From assembly GCA_002702655.1 (NCBI GenBank), contig PABB01000080.1:124001-188000 (forward strand): DNA of 64,000 nt, given 5' to 3'. This document shows, one piece after another, positions 8,755-18,147 of the stretch (within the stretch, counting starts at the first letter, position 1; every line of letters begins with the position of its first letter). Made by a program: the position numbers and the translations under genes. The stretch comes from Planctomycetaceae bacterium. Its GTDB lineage: Bacteria; Planctomycetota; Planctomycetia; Pirellulales; Lacipirellulaceae. The notes under the pieces are model-generated. The model ran no database searches. It was given only the letters and a program-made list of their open reading frames with translations, and was not told the DNA's origin.

Positions 8755-9162
8755 TTCTTCAGTCGCCTTTCGCGAGTCGAGGGCAGCGGCGGTCCGCCCC
8801 CGTGACCAGCCTGAACGAAGTCCCACTGACGGTCCGCCTGCCGGCGGCTGGCTGAGTCAGGCGGCGAGTCGCTCCAACGTTCTGCTGGGAGGAGCGAGTT
8901 CAGGAGGAGCGGACCGCCGCGAATTCGGCGCTGATTTGGAGTTTCCTGGATTTTCTCGCAATCGAGCGGCGGGTTCGCGACACGGTTTGGGCTCCCCCTT
9001 CCGGAGCGTGTCGCGCAGTCGTCTGACCGTTCGTGCTACGGCGTCGCGGTTCGCCCGGGCAGCGTCCGACCTCCGGGCCAAAACGCGGCTGCGACATCGC
9101 TCTCATCGAGGCTTCCGCCAGTCACCATCGCCTTGACGCCCGCTTCTAGCCCGAGGTGCCGT
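8755..9162. other. Divergent intergenic region, no gene seen
   Basis: About 400 bases between the minus-strand PEP-CTERM gene and the plus-strand cytochrome gene. It must hold both promoters, but I see no convincing -35/-10 pair, inverted repeat or conserved ORF. Open frames here are shadows with no start signals or family features. Confidence 0.5.
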
Positions 9163-10518
9163 ATGGCTCGTCGTGAATCGCTCGCTTCGCCGTGGACTGC
9201 TGGAGTTGGACGTTGGCGGCTGCCGTGGCTTGGCCTGCTGTTGTTTCTGGGCGGGGTGATTGCGTTTGCCGACTACTCGCGCAGCCAAGATCCTCCTCAG
9301 CGCCAGGACGCTGATGAGTTCGTCGTCCAACGCGGGCGTCGCCGGTGGCAGCCGCGGCCGCGACCCCGTCCTCCCGGTCGGACTCAGCCGCAGCCGCCTC
9401 CGCCCCAGCAGCAGCAACCCGTGCAAGACAGCTACGTCGTGCTGGGTTACAACGACTTGGGCATGCACTGCATGAACGCGGATTTTTCGCAGTTATGCAT
9501 CTTGCCGCCGTACAATTCGTTGCACGCCCAGGTGATTCGCCGCGGCCGCGAGCCTGACATCGTGACGCGCAACGTGACTGTGCGCTACACGATCCCCTCG
9601 AATACCACGTCCGTCACCAAGACCAACTTCTGGCAGTTTGCGCCGGCGTTGTTCGGAGTGATGCTGCCGCCGGACATCGGCCTGACAGGCAACGGCTTGG
9701 AAGGGGTGATGACGCCCACCGGCAACAACGATTGGGCGGCGATCGGCATCCCGATCACGCCGATCGACGACGGCGGTTTCCTCAACCCCTACCCGCTGGC
9801 GTCCATCCAGGTCGAATCGCAAGGCAACCCCGTGGCGACGACCCGGGCGGTTGTGCCCGTGTCGTGGGAGATTAGCTGCAACCTGTGCCACGCCCCGGGC
9901 GGCACGGGCCCGCAGGTCGACGCCGATATCCTGCTGAAGCACGATCAGAAACACGGCACGTCGCTGTTGGGCGGGCCGCCCGTGTTGTGCGCGTCGTGCC
10001 ACGCCGACCCTGCGCTGGGAACCACGGGTGCGCCGGGGGTGTCGTCGATGTCGCATGCGATGCACGGCTCGCACGCGACACGCATGCAACCGGTCGCTGA
10101 CATGGGCATGACCAATATCTGCTACGCCTGCCATCCCGGCTTCCAGACCAACTGTCAGCGGGACGTGCATTTCGCCAACGGGATCTACTGCATCGATTGC
10201 CACGGCCCAATGGAAGCGGTGGCCCACCCGGCGCGGACCCCCTGGATCGACGAACCGACCTGCGCCAGTTGCCACGACCTCGGCCAGGAAGAGTTCGACT
10301 TCGAGGAGCCAGGCAAGTTGTTCAAGGACTCGCGCGGCCACGGCAACGTGCATTGCGCCGCGTGCCATGGCAGCCCGCACGCGATCACGCCGGCGTTGAC
10401 GGTGGAGGACAACATTCAAGCCATCCAGCATCAAGGTTATCCGGGCGTGATCGATCAATGCACGGTGTGCCACACGTCGATGCCGGGCGACCGTTTCGAG
10501 CACAAGCGAGATGATTGA
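9163..10518 (+). CDS. Secreted seven-haem c-type cytochrome
   Basis: A 451-residue multihaem cytochrome. ATG 9163 has GAGGTG 5 bases upstream and starts MARRESL; an upstream TTG (9133) is less likely. After a signal/membrane anchor (WLGLLLFLGGVIAFAD, about 24-39) comes a Pro/Arg/Gln-rich linker. A conserved block YNDLGMHCMNADFSQLC (about 97-113) opens the folded domain. Seven CxxCH haem motifs follow: CNLCH, CASCH, CYACH, CIDCH, CASCH, CAACH and CTVCH, with extra Met and His residues as possible distal ligands. It should carry electrons in the periplasm or at the outer face; its redox partners are not encoded nearby. Confidence 0.93.
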   Translation: MARRESLASPWTAGVGRWRLPWLGLLLFLGGVIAFADYSRSQDPPQRQDADEFVVQRGRRRWQPRPRPRPPGRTQPQPPPPQQQQPVQDSYVVLGYNDLGMHCMNADFSQLCILPPYNSLHAQVIRRGREPDIVTRNVTVRYTIPSNTTSVTKTNFWQFAPALFGVMLPPDIGLTGNGLEGVMTPTGNNDWAAIGIPITPIDDGGFLNPYPLASIQVESQGNPVATTRAVVPVSWEISCNLCHAPGGTGPQVDADILLKHDQKHGTSLLGGPPVLCASCHADPALGTTGAPGVSSMSHAMHGSHATRMQPVADMGMTNICYACHPGFQTNCQRDVHFANGIYCIDCHGPMEAVAHPARTPWIDEPTCASCHDLGQEEFDFEEPGKLFKDSRGHGNVHCAACHGSPHAITPALTVEDNIQAIQHQGYPGVIDQCTVCHTSMPGDRFEHKRDD

Positions 10519-10908
10519 GCGCGCCGCGACGCTGTGATCGCGTGAGTGTCGCGGTTGTTTGTCCTGGCATCGTCCTCCTCGGGCGGCAATGTCATTGGCG
10601 CCGCGGTTCCACAGCCAAGCGGGATCGCGCGGACGCTCGCGGCAGTTCTTGCCGCAATTGCCGGTGGCTCGCGTCTTGGACGCGGACTCCCGCATTACGA
10701 GTAGGCGAAACGGATGCTACGCCGGCCGCCCGATGCCGGTCCTGGGCAGGTGAGATCGACGCAGGACAGCTTCAAAGTCGGCGAGCCAGCAGTGGGACGC
10801 TCATTGCCGCTTTGCCGTTCCCTGGGGATCGAACCGCTGGGTGCGGACGCGAGAAGCGATGGCGGTTATCATGGCGGGGTTCGACTCTACTTATTGCCGA
10901 CGCACGCC
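10519..10908. other. Intergenic region upstream of the sigma factor, no gene seen
   Basis: About 390 bases between the cytochrome and the sigma-factor gene. No ORF here has a plausible start, signal peptide or family pattern, and no strong hairpin is visible. It probably carries the promoter of the sigma-kinase pair. Confidence 0.5.
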
Positions 10909-11529
10909 ATGCCCGATTCCGCTTCATCCAGTGCCAATTCGCCCGATGCGCCGGAGTCGACGTCGTCCGACCGCTCATTGCTGCGACGGTTCCAGGCTGG
11001 TCAGCAGGACGCGGCGACGGAATTGTACATGCGATACGCGCGGCGCCTGCAAGCGCTGGCTCGCAAGCAGACCGGGCAGCACCTGGCAACGCGGTTCGAC
11101 CCCGAGGATGTCGTCCAATCGGTGTTTCGCACGTTTTTTCGTCGGGCCGCCGACGGGTGCTACGAGGCGCCGGTGGGAGAGGAGTTGTGGCAACTGCTGT
11201 TGGTCTTGGCGTTGAACAAGATTCGCACGCTCGCGGTGCATCATCGCGCCCAGAAGCGCGACGCAGGACGCACGATCGGCGTGGACGCCGTGGGCGAAGT
11301 GGCCGGCGCTTCGGGCGCCGACGCGGTCGCGTACAACACGATGAAGATGGTCGTCGACGAACTGGTCGACAGCCTCCCCGCGCCGCAGGATGAGATCATT
11401 CGTATGAGGATTGAAGGACACGAAGTGGCGGACATCGCCCAGGCGGTAGGCCGTTCCAAACGAACGGTCGAACGAACATTGCAGCAGTTCCGCACGCGTT
11501 TGACCCACTTGATCGATCAAAACCCTTAG
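10909..11529 (+). CDS. ECF-type RNA polymerase sigma factor
   Basis: A 206-residue sigma-70 factor of the planctomycete ECF kind. ATG 10909 gives MPDSASSSANS, a short acidic/Ser tail before the conserved core. Sigma region 2 is visible in DRSLLRRFQAGQQDAATELY through RFDPEDVVQSVFRTFFRR (about 22-80), and region 4 in EIIRMRIEGHEVADIAQAVG with a helix-turn-helix RSKRTVERTLQQFRTRL (about 160-200). It directs RNA polymerase to a specific promoter set. The next gene, 11 bases downstream on the same strand, is a Ser/Thr kinase; in Planctomycetes such sigma factors are commonly encoded beside a kinase that is thought to control them. No separate anti-sigma factor is present. Confidence 0.92.
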   Translation: MPDSASSSANSPDAPESTSSDRSLLRRFQAGQQDAATELYMRYARRLQALARKQTGQHLATRFDPEDVVQSVFRTFFRRAADGCYEAPVGEELWQLLLVLALNKIRTLAVHHRAQKRDAGRTIGVDAVGEVAGASGADAVAYNTMKMVVDELVDSLPAPQDEIIRMRIEGHEVADIAQAVGRSKRTVERTLQQFRTRLTHLIDQNP

Positions 11530-11540
11530 CGATTTGAGTC

Positions 11541-14500
11541 GTGAATCAGATCCCGCCAGCCGCTGCCGACGCCATCGACGACATCGTCGAGGCGTTCGAA
11601 CAAGCCCGCCACGGCGACGGTGCGACGCGGCTGACCGATTTCTTGCCGCCCCCGAGCCACCCGGAGTTCCGCGCCATCGCGGCGGAGTTGATTCGCGTCG
11701 ATATGGAGTATTCGTGGGAAGGGGGCGCCGGCGACACGGTCGACAGCTATCGGCAACTGCTGCCGGACGTGTTGTCCGACGCCGCGACGCTTGCCAGCAT
11801 TGCGTTTGAGGAGTACCGCTTGCGAGCCTTGGCCGGGCAGCCGGTCGGCAAGGAAGAGTTTGCTCGAACCTATTCGATCCCGGTCGATGACTGGCCGCAA
11901 TTCGGTGTTGCTCGGGAGCGGGCCGCTGAGTCTTCGGACCCGGCCCCGGGCCACGGTTGCCTGGATGACGCTTGGCGCGACGCGCTGCAGTTGGCGGACA
12001 GCGTGGCCGATTTTCCCGTCGCGGGGGACGCGATCGCCGGTTTCGAGTTGGTGGAAGAACTGGGCCGCGGCGCCTTCGCGCGCGTGTTCCTCGCCCGCCA
12101 GCGCGAGTTGGCCGAGCGTCCCGTGGCGCTGAAGATCGCCGCGGGACAATCGCTCGAGCCGCAGCACCTGGCGCGGTTGCAGCACACGAACATCGTGCCG
12201 ATTTATTCGGTGCACACGGCCGACGGGTTCACGGCCGTATGCATGCCGTATTTTGGTTCGCGGACGTTGGCCGACGTGAATCGCGAGTTGGCGGGGCAAC
12301 CGTCGCTGCCCGCCAGCGGCGCCGCGTTGGTCAGCACCGTCCAAGCCGGCGGCGAGCCGACGTGGGCAGAGCGGGCGCAGCAATCGGAGGCAGCGGTCGC
12401 TGCGGCGACCGAGGGCGTCAGTCACGACGCCGCGGAGCGACTGCGGAGGCGGAGTTACGTCGATGCGGTTCTGGACGTGATGCGGCAGGCGGCCGAGGGG
12501 CTCGCCCATGCCCACGCGCGCGGCATCGTGCACCGCGATCTCAAACCGGCGAATATCCTGCTTGCCGACGACGCGCGGCCGCTGCTGCTGGATTTCAATC
12601 TGTCGGAAAGCGTGGTGGTGAACGGCCGGCCGGCGCTGACCGCGGGCGGAACGCTGCCGTACATGTCGCCGGAGCAACTGCAGGCTGTTCGCGGCGGCGG
12701 GGGCGTGGACCGGCGCAGCGACATTTATTCGCTGGGCGTCATGCTGTACGAGTTGCTTGCCGGCCGGCGGCCTTTCCCGGATCGCAGCGGCCTGTTCGAG
12801 CAGTTGGTCGCCCAAGCGATCGCGGATCGCCAGCAGGCGCCCGTCGATCTGCGCCAGCGAAATCCTGCGGCCCCGCCCGCTGCGGCGTCCATTGTGGCCA
12901 AGTGCCTGGCGACCGACGCGGATCAGCGGTATCAGACGGCCGACGAGTTGGCTGAGGATTTGCGGCGGCACCTGAACCATCGCCCGTTGCGCTACGCGGC
13001 GAATTCATCGCTCGTCGAACGCCTGTCGAAGTGGACGCGGCGGCACCCACGGGCGTCCTCGGGCGGGACAATTGCCGCCGCGGCCGCGGTCGTTCTGACG
13101 GCCGCGGCGCTGTTGGGGCTGCGTTGGTCGGCTGCGGATCGCTTCGAAGAGTTTCAAAACGCGTTGCCGCAGGCGCGATCCGCGCTGACGGTCGCCGAAG
13201 CCGATCCGCAACTGATTCAGCAGGGCATCGAGTTCGGCAAGCAGACCCTCGCCGGCTATAAACTCAGCGAGGATTCCGGCCTGCAACGTAACTGGGCGGT
13301 GCGGGCGTTGGGGACCAAGAAAGTCGCCCAGTTGCGGACCGATGTCGCCGAGTTGGCGTATTTGCTGGCCGAAGCGACCGCCCGCGCCGCGGCGGCCGGG
13401 GACGACAAGCAGTTGGTCGTCGAAGCCGCGCGCTGGAACGAACTGGCGTCGGCGACTTTCGGCGCCGACGCGCCCGCGGCCGTCGCCGCCCAAGCTGAGA
13501 TGATCGCCCATCTCGCCGAAGAATCGGGGGACGTGCGCCAACGCGTCGCCATGCGCCAGCGGTTCGCGCCAGGCGATCCGCAGGCGTTGATGTTGTCCGA
13601 CCTGCGGCTGGCGGCCAGCCGGCTTTTGTCGGACCGTGAATTTCGCGCCGCGATGCCCTACTTGCGGGAGCTGCGCAACCGAACTCCGCAAGATGCGTCG
13701 GCGTGGTTGATGCTCGGCAATGGCTACGCGGCGCTGGGAGAAGACGCCCAAGCAGAATTGAGTTACGACGCGTCGGCGGCGCTGCTGCCGGCCGCGGGGA
13801 CTTTCGCGGCGGTGCTGAATCGCGGATTGAGCCGGCTGCGACAGCAGGAGTACGAGCAAGCGATCAGCGACTTCTCCGACGTCATCCGGCGACGCCCCGA
13901 TCTGGCCTGCGGCTACTTGAACCGAGGCTTGGCCCGCGCCGCCCTTGGCCAACACGCCGAGGCCATTGACGACTACTCCCACGCATTGGAACTAGGAGTT
14001 CGGCAGACGCGAATTCACTTCCTGCTGGCACGGTCGTGGCAAGCGCTTGGCAGCGCGGACAAGGCTCAGCAGTGCTATCAGACGGGCCTGCAACTCACGC
14101 CCACCGATGCGACAAGCTGGGTTGCCCGCGGCGTGGCCCGGCTGGGAGCGGACCCCGCAGGAGCCCTGGCCGATTTTCGCGCGGCGCTGCAGGTGGCGCC
14201 GGGCGATCTTTCGGCGCTGCACAACATGATGGTCGTGGCGGCCGAACGGCTCGGCCAGCCGCAGGTCGCCCGCGAGGCCGCCAGCGAGATTCTTGACATT
14301 CAGCCCGACAACGCCGCCGCACTGGCAGGGCGGGCCGTAATCGCGGCGCGGCAAGGGGATCGCGCTGCGGCATTGGCGGACGTCTCGCGGCTGCTGGAGG
14401 CGAGCGACGCCCCGATGCACTATTTCCAGGCCGCCTGCGTGTTGTCGCTCACATCGGCCCAGCAAGCTGCCGACGCCGAGCAGGCCGCCGCCTACTTGCT

Positions 14501-14660
14501 CCGAGCGCTGGTTGCGCAGCCAGCGCTCGCGGCTCGGGCGGACGCCGATCCCGATTTGGCCGCATTGCGAGATTCTCCCCGGTATTCGGAAGTCCTGCGG
14601 GCCGTGGAAGCTGCGACTGCAGCGGTTGACCCGGCGACGGACGAATCGGCGCCACCGTAG
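11541..14660 (+). CDS. Transmembrane Ser/Thr protein kinase with TPR repeats
   Basis: A 1039-residue kinase starting at GTG 11541, 11 bases after the sigma factor. Order: N-terminal region (1-165); kinase domain (about 167-470) with ELGRGAFARVF glycine loop, VALKIA (catalytic Lys), HRDLKPANILL (about 331) and a DFN triplet in place of DFG (about 350), then GGTLPYMSPEQL and RRSDIYSLGVMLYELLAGRRPFP; a transmembrane segment (about 507-530); and a C-terminal half of TPR repeats (about 700-960). The alpha-C region between the catalytic Lys and LQHTNIVPIYS is unusually short, and about 70 extra residues sit before the catalytic loop. It probably signals at the membrane and modulates the paired sigma factor (inference from gene pairing). 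Confidence 0.92.
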   Translation: MNQIPPAAADAIDDIVEAFEQARHGDGATRLTDFLPPPSHPEFRAIAAELIRVDMEYSWEGGAGDTVDSYRQLLPDVLSDAATLASIAFEEYRLRALAGQPVGKEEFARTYSIPVDDWPQFGVARERAAESSDPAPGHGCLDDAWRDALQLADSVADFPVAGDAIAGFELVEELGRGAFARVFLARQRELAERPVALKIAAGQSLEPQHLARLQHTNIVPIYSVHTADGFTAVCMPYFGSRTLADVNRELAGQPSLPASGAALVSTVQAGGEPTWAERAQQSEAAVAAATEGVSHDAAERLRRRSYVDAVLDVMRQAAEGLAHAHARGIVHRDLKPANILLADDARPLLLDFNLSESVVVNGRPALTAGGTLPYMSPEQLQAVRGGGGVDRRSDIYSLGVMLYELLAGRRPFPDRSGLFEQLVAQAIADRQQAPVDLRQRNPAAPPAAASIVAKCLATDADQRYQTADELAEDLRRHLNHRPLRYAANSSLVERLSKWTRRHPRASSGGTIAAAAAVVLTAAALLGLRWSAADRFEEFQNALPQARSALTVAEADPQLIQQGIEFGKQTLAGYKLSEDSGLQRNWAVRALGTKKVAQLRTDVAELAYLLAEATARAAAAGDDKQLVVEAARWNELASATFGADAPAAVAAQAEMIAHLAEESGDVRQRVAMRQRFAPGDPQALMLSDLRLAASRLLSDREFRAAMPYLRELRNRTPQDASAWLMLGNGYAALGEDAQAELSYDASAALLPAAGTFAAVLNRGLSRLRQQEYEQAISDFSDVIRRRPDLACGYLNRGLARAALGQHAEAIDDYSHALELGVRQTRIHFLLARSWQALGSADKAQQCYQTGLQLTPTDATSWVARGVARLGADPAGALADFRAALQVAPGDLSALHNMMVVAAERLGQPQVAREAASEILDIQPDNAAALAGRAVIAARQGDRAAALADVSRLLEASDAPMHYFQAACVLSLTSAQQAADAEQAAAYLLRALVAQPALAARADADPDLAALRDSPRYSEVLRAVEAATAAVDPATDESAPP

Positions 14661-14880
14661 CGGCGTCGTTCGCGTGTGCGATTCGCCTGCCGCAGGTATA
14701 CTTGGGGCTTGGGAAATCGAAACCAACGGTCCCCCGCAGCGTAATTTTGCATTCTGCCAGAATTTCATGGCGGCCCGCCCTGACGAATTCCGCTCCTCCC
14801 CGCAGGGCTAGCTCGTATTCCCCGGCGGTTCGCGTCGTGCGCTGCTCCGTCTGCTGTCGATCGCCGGGTTTTGCCGACTT

Positions 14881-17800
14881 GTGAAGATGCACCGCACCGG
14901 CCGCCACATCGCCGTCATGCCCGTTCTTCAAACCGTATCGCGGCCACCGCGTCCACGACCCGGCTTCGAACAACTCGAGCCGCGGCTGCTGCTTGATGCG
15001 CAAGGCGTGTTGTCAGGCGCCGATATGCACCTGACGCTGAGCTTCGCTCCCGACGGCGCCGAGATCGCTGGCCAGGACAACGCACTGACGGCCACGTTCG
15101 ATGCACTGGCCGCAGCGACCAATCCGGCCGACCCGACCGCGGCCTGGCAAGCGACGATTCTGCGGGCGTTTCAAACCTGGGCGGTGGAAACGAACGCGGA
15201 TATCGGCGTCGTGAGCGACGGCGGACAGCCGTTCGGCGTCGCCGGGCCCACGCAGCGGGACGCCCGGTTTGGCGATATTCGCATCGGCGCCATGGCGATG
15301 GAACCGACCGTGGGGGCGGTCTCGGTGCCGACCGACGGGTTGGTGGCCGGCACCTGGTATGCCGACGTGGTGTTCAACACGGCGTTCCCGTTTCGCTCGC
15401 TGGACGACCTGTACGCCGTCGCCCTGCACGAGGCGGGCAACGTGTTCGGACTGAAGGACAACACCGACCCGGCTTCGCCGCTCTCGACCAGCGACCCGCC
15501 CGTGGTCAAATCGCCCACGCCCGCGGACATCGCGGCGCTGCAGGGGCTGTTTGGCGCGCGTGCCGCGGATGCAAACGAGACGAGCGGCGGGGCGACGCCG
15601 GACAACGACTCGTTTGCCAATGCCACGGAGCTTAAGCGGGGTGAATTGCCGGAACATGACAGCGGCAGCGCGCCGACGGTCCTTTACGGCGATATCACCA
15701 CGAGCGGCGACGTTGACTTCTTCATGATCCGAGGCCCGGGCGGATACTCCGGGCCGATGACGGTCTCCGTGCGCACTGCGGGCATCAGCTTGCTCGCGTC
15801 GCGTCTGCAGGTCTACGATTCCGGCCAACAGCTCATTGGCGAAGCGGTCGCGACCGACTTGGGCGGGGGCGTCGCGGAGTACCGCGTTCCGGCCGTTGCG
15901 CCGGGCGACGACTATTATTTTCGCGTGAGCGCCGCAGCGACGGGCGACTTTGACCGCGGCGGCTTTTCGCTGGCCGTCGTGTTTGACGATCGCAACGTGA
16001 TCGACCAGGCGACGATCGACGACGTGGCCGGCGGTGCGTATCGGTTTCTTTCCGCTGAGGACATGGCCAAGTTGTTCGACGGCGACGCCTACGACGACGA
16101 GCTCTTCGGCGACGACATGCACGGCGACGACGAGCCCGGCGGGGCGCTGGAACTGGAGACGGTCCCTGGTTTCGTCGAGGACACGCGTTTCCAGGTCGTC
16201 GCCAGCATCGCCGACGCGACCGACGTGGATTACTACACGATCAAGTCGCCCGACTTTGCGGCGACCGGGCTCGACGTGTTGACCGCGACGGTCCGATCAT
16301 TGGATGCCGGCGGGCTGGTGCCGAAAGTGCGGCTGCTGGACGAATACGGCAACGAGATTGCGGCCACGATCCTGGCCAACGGCAACGGCGAGTTCATCCT
16401 GCAGTCGACGGCGGTGCTTTCCGAGGACGACGTCCAGATCGAAGTCTCCGCGGCCGACCCCGGCGGCCTGTTCGACGCGGGCAACTATGAGCTGATCGTC
16501 GCGTTCGGACCGACGGCAACGGAAGTGACTTCGCTGGCGACCGCGACGATCGGCGCCGGGGTCGCTCACCGGGCTCACAAGCTGTACGTGTCCGAGCCGC
16601 AGTTGTTTCATTTCGCCCTGCAGGCCGATCCCGTCGCGACGCCGCCGCCGACCGTGCTGATCGCGTCAGTCATCGCCGACAAGACGCAAGAAATCGCATT
16701 TCAAATCGCGACGCGACCGGGCGAGACTCGCACCGGGGCCGCCGTCTTGCTGGCTCCCGGCATTTACACGGTGGACATCGCCGCGGCCACGCTCGATGGT
16801 TCGCCGTTGCCGGAGTTCGGCTATTCCATTTCCGGGACTTCGATTTCCGATCCGTTTGTCGGCGATCCCACCGATCCGACCTCCAACCCCTTTGCCTGCA
16901 CCGAACCAGAGTTGGCGGGTTTTTTTTGCTATCCCGGCGATCCCCCCATCATCTCGCCCGATCCGTTCCTGTGGGACCGATTTGGCGAATCGCTGCCCGA
17001 CCCGCCGCCGGGCCTGGATTTGCCGACGTTGATCAATCTGTTGCTGGGCGACTGGTGGCAGTGGGTCTGGAACGAGTTTGGCCTGAACGGCCCCGTCCTG
17101 GCCACGAATGATGCATTCCATGCCCCCGACGCATCCTCGGGGCAAACATTCTCCGTCGACGGCGCTACGGGCGTGCTGGGTAACGACGTCGACCCCGAGG
17201 GCGGTGCGATGGCAACGATCCTCGTGACGGACGCGTCGCACGGAACGTTGAGCCTGGCCGCCGATGGAGGGTTCCAGTACACGCCGGATCCCGGGTTCAC
17301 GGGCATGGACCACTTCACCTACCAGGTCACCGACTTTGTGAACGTGTCGAACGTCGGCGTCGCGAAGATCGTGGTGGGCGATTCGGGGGACTTCGATGCC
17401 GGCGGGTCGGTGACGGGGGCGGACTTTCTGGCGCTGCAGCGCGGGTTCGGGGCGACGACGGGCGCTACGTTCGCCGAGGGCGACGCCGATTTCGACGGCG
17501 CTGTGACCGACGCCGACCTGTCCATTTGGCAACAACAGTTTGGCAACGCTCTCGTCGCCGCCGTCGTTCCCGCCGATAGCGATGGGAGCGGTACGGTCGC
17601 CGGCGCGGATTTCCTGATCTGGCAGCGCGGGGCGGGGACCACTGCCGGGGCGACCGTGGCATCCGGCGATTTTACGGGTGATGGAGCCGTCGACGCTGCC
17701 GACCTGCTGCAGTGGACCACTCAATACGGGGCCGCGGTTGCCAGTTCGCTGGCGGCGTCGGCGACGGTGAGCGCAACAGCCATGGTGCAAAGCTCGGCCG

Positions 17801-18147
17801 CGACGAGCGGCGGTCTTGTCGTCGCGAGCCGCTCGTTGTTTTCACCCGAACAACTCGTCCCGCAAGCCGTTCATGTCGCCGCGGACGCTGTCGGCTCGCC
17901 GACGCCCGCCACGGCGGCCGTGCGCCGCGAACGGTCGCCGGCCCCGCCGCGGACTTCCCTGGTCGTCGCCGTGTCGGTCCCGAGCCAAGACCACCGTTCC
18001 GCAGCAACGACCGCAACGGGGAATCTGCGCCGTCACGACTCGCGCGACGCGGCTTTCGCCGCCTGGGACTCGATCGATTCGCTCACATCCGGGAACGCGT
18101 GGGGCGACGAACTCCGCGCGTGGCGCCTGCCGGCGGCGCGACGATGA
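14881..18147 (+). CDS. Giant secreted LEPR-type protein with metzincin-like, cadherin-like and dockerin modules
   Basis: A 1088-residue protein starting at GTG 14881 (ATG 14887 is equally possible). It carries the planctomycete leader FEQLEPRLLL (29-38). Residues about 60-235 resemble a matrixin-type protease but the zinc site reads HEAGNVFGLKD (about 183), so the second and third His ligands are missing and catalysis is doubtful. Residues about 245-560 contain two PPC-like beta domains (DVDFFMIRGPGG, DVDYYTIKS). A cadherin-like VLGNDVDPEGG...FTYQVTD module (about 760-825) and two pairs of dockerin-like repeats (about 835-950) follow. The tail has no PEP-CTERM signal. It ends in an ATGA overlap with the next gene. 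Likely a surface or matrix protein. Confidence 0.85.
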   Translation: MKMHRTGRHIAVMPVLQTVSRPPRPRPGFEQLEPRLLLDAQGVLSGADMHLTLSFAPDGAEIAGQDNALTATFDALAAATNPADPTAAWQATILRAFQTWAVETNADIGVVSDGGQPFGVAGPTQRDARFGDIRIGAMAMEPTVGAVSVPTDGLVAGTWYADVVFNTAFPFRSLDDLYAVALHEAGNVFGLKDNTDPASPLSTSDPPVVKSPTPADIAALQGLFGARAADANETSGGATPDNDSFANATELKRGELPEHDSGSAPTVLYGDITTSGDVDFFMIRGPGGYSGPMTVSVRTAGISLLASRLQVYDSGQQLIGEAVATDLGGGVAEYRVPAVAPGDDYYFRVSAAATGDFDRGGFSLAVVFDDRNVIDQATIDDVAGGAYRFLSAEDMAKLFDGDAYDDELFGDDMHGDDEPGGALELETVPGFVEDTRFQVVASIADATDVDYYTIKSPDFAATGLDVLTATVRSLDAGGLVPKVRLLDEYGNEIAATILANGNGEFILQSTAVLSEDDVQIEVSAADPGGLFDAGNYELIVAFGPTATEVTSLATATIGAGVAHRAHKLYVSEPQLFHFALQADPVATPPPTVLIASVIADKTQEIAFQIATRPGETRTGAAVLLAPGIYTVDIAAATLDGSPLPEFGYSISGTSISDPFVGDPTDPTSNPFACTEPELAGFFCYPGDPPIISPDPFLWDRFGESLPDPPPGLDLPTLINLLLGDWWQWVWNEFGLNGPVLATNDAFHAPDASSGQTFSVDGATGVLGNDVDPEGGAMATILVTDASHGTLSLAADGGFQYTPDPGFTGMDHFTYQVTDFVNVSNVGVAKIVVGDSGDFDAGGSVTGADFLALQRGFGATTGATFAEGDADFDGAVTDADLSIWQQQFGNALVAAVVPADSDGSGTVAGADFLIWQRGAGTTAGATVASGDFTGDGAVDAADLLQWTTQYGAAVASSLAASATVSATAMVQSSAATSGGLVVASRSLFSPEQLVPQAVHVAADAVGSPTPATAAVRRERSPAPPRTSLVVAVSVPSQDHRSAATTATGNLRRHDSRDAAFAAWDSIDSLTSGNAWGDELRAWRLPAARR

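Noticed and set aside
9133-9162. TTG start for the cytochrome gene
   Set aside because: ATG 9163 has a better-spaced GAGGTG site and keeps a normal signal peptide.
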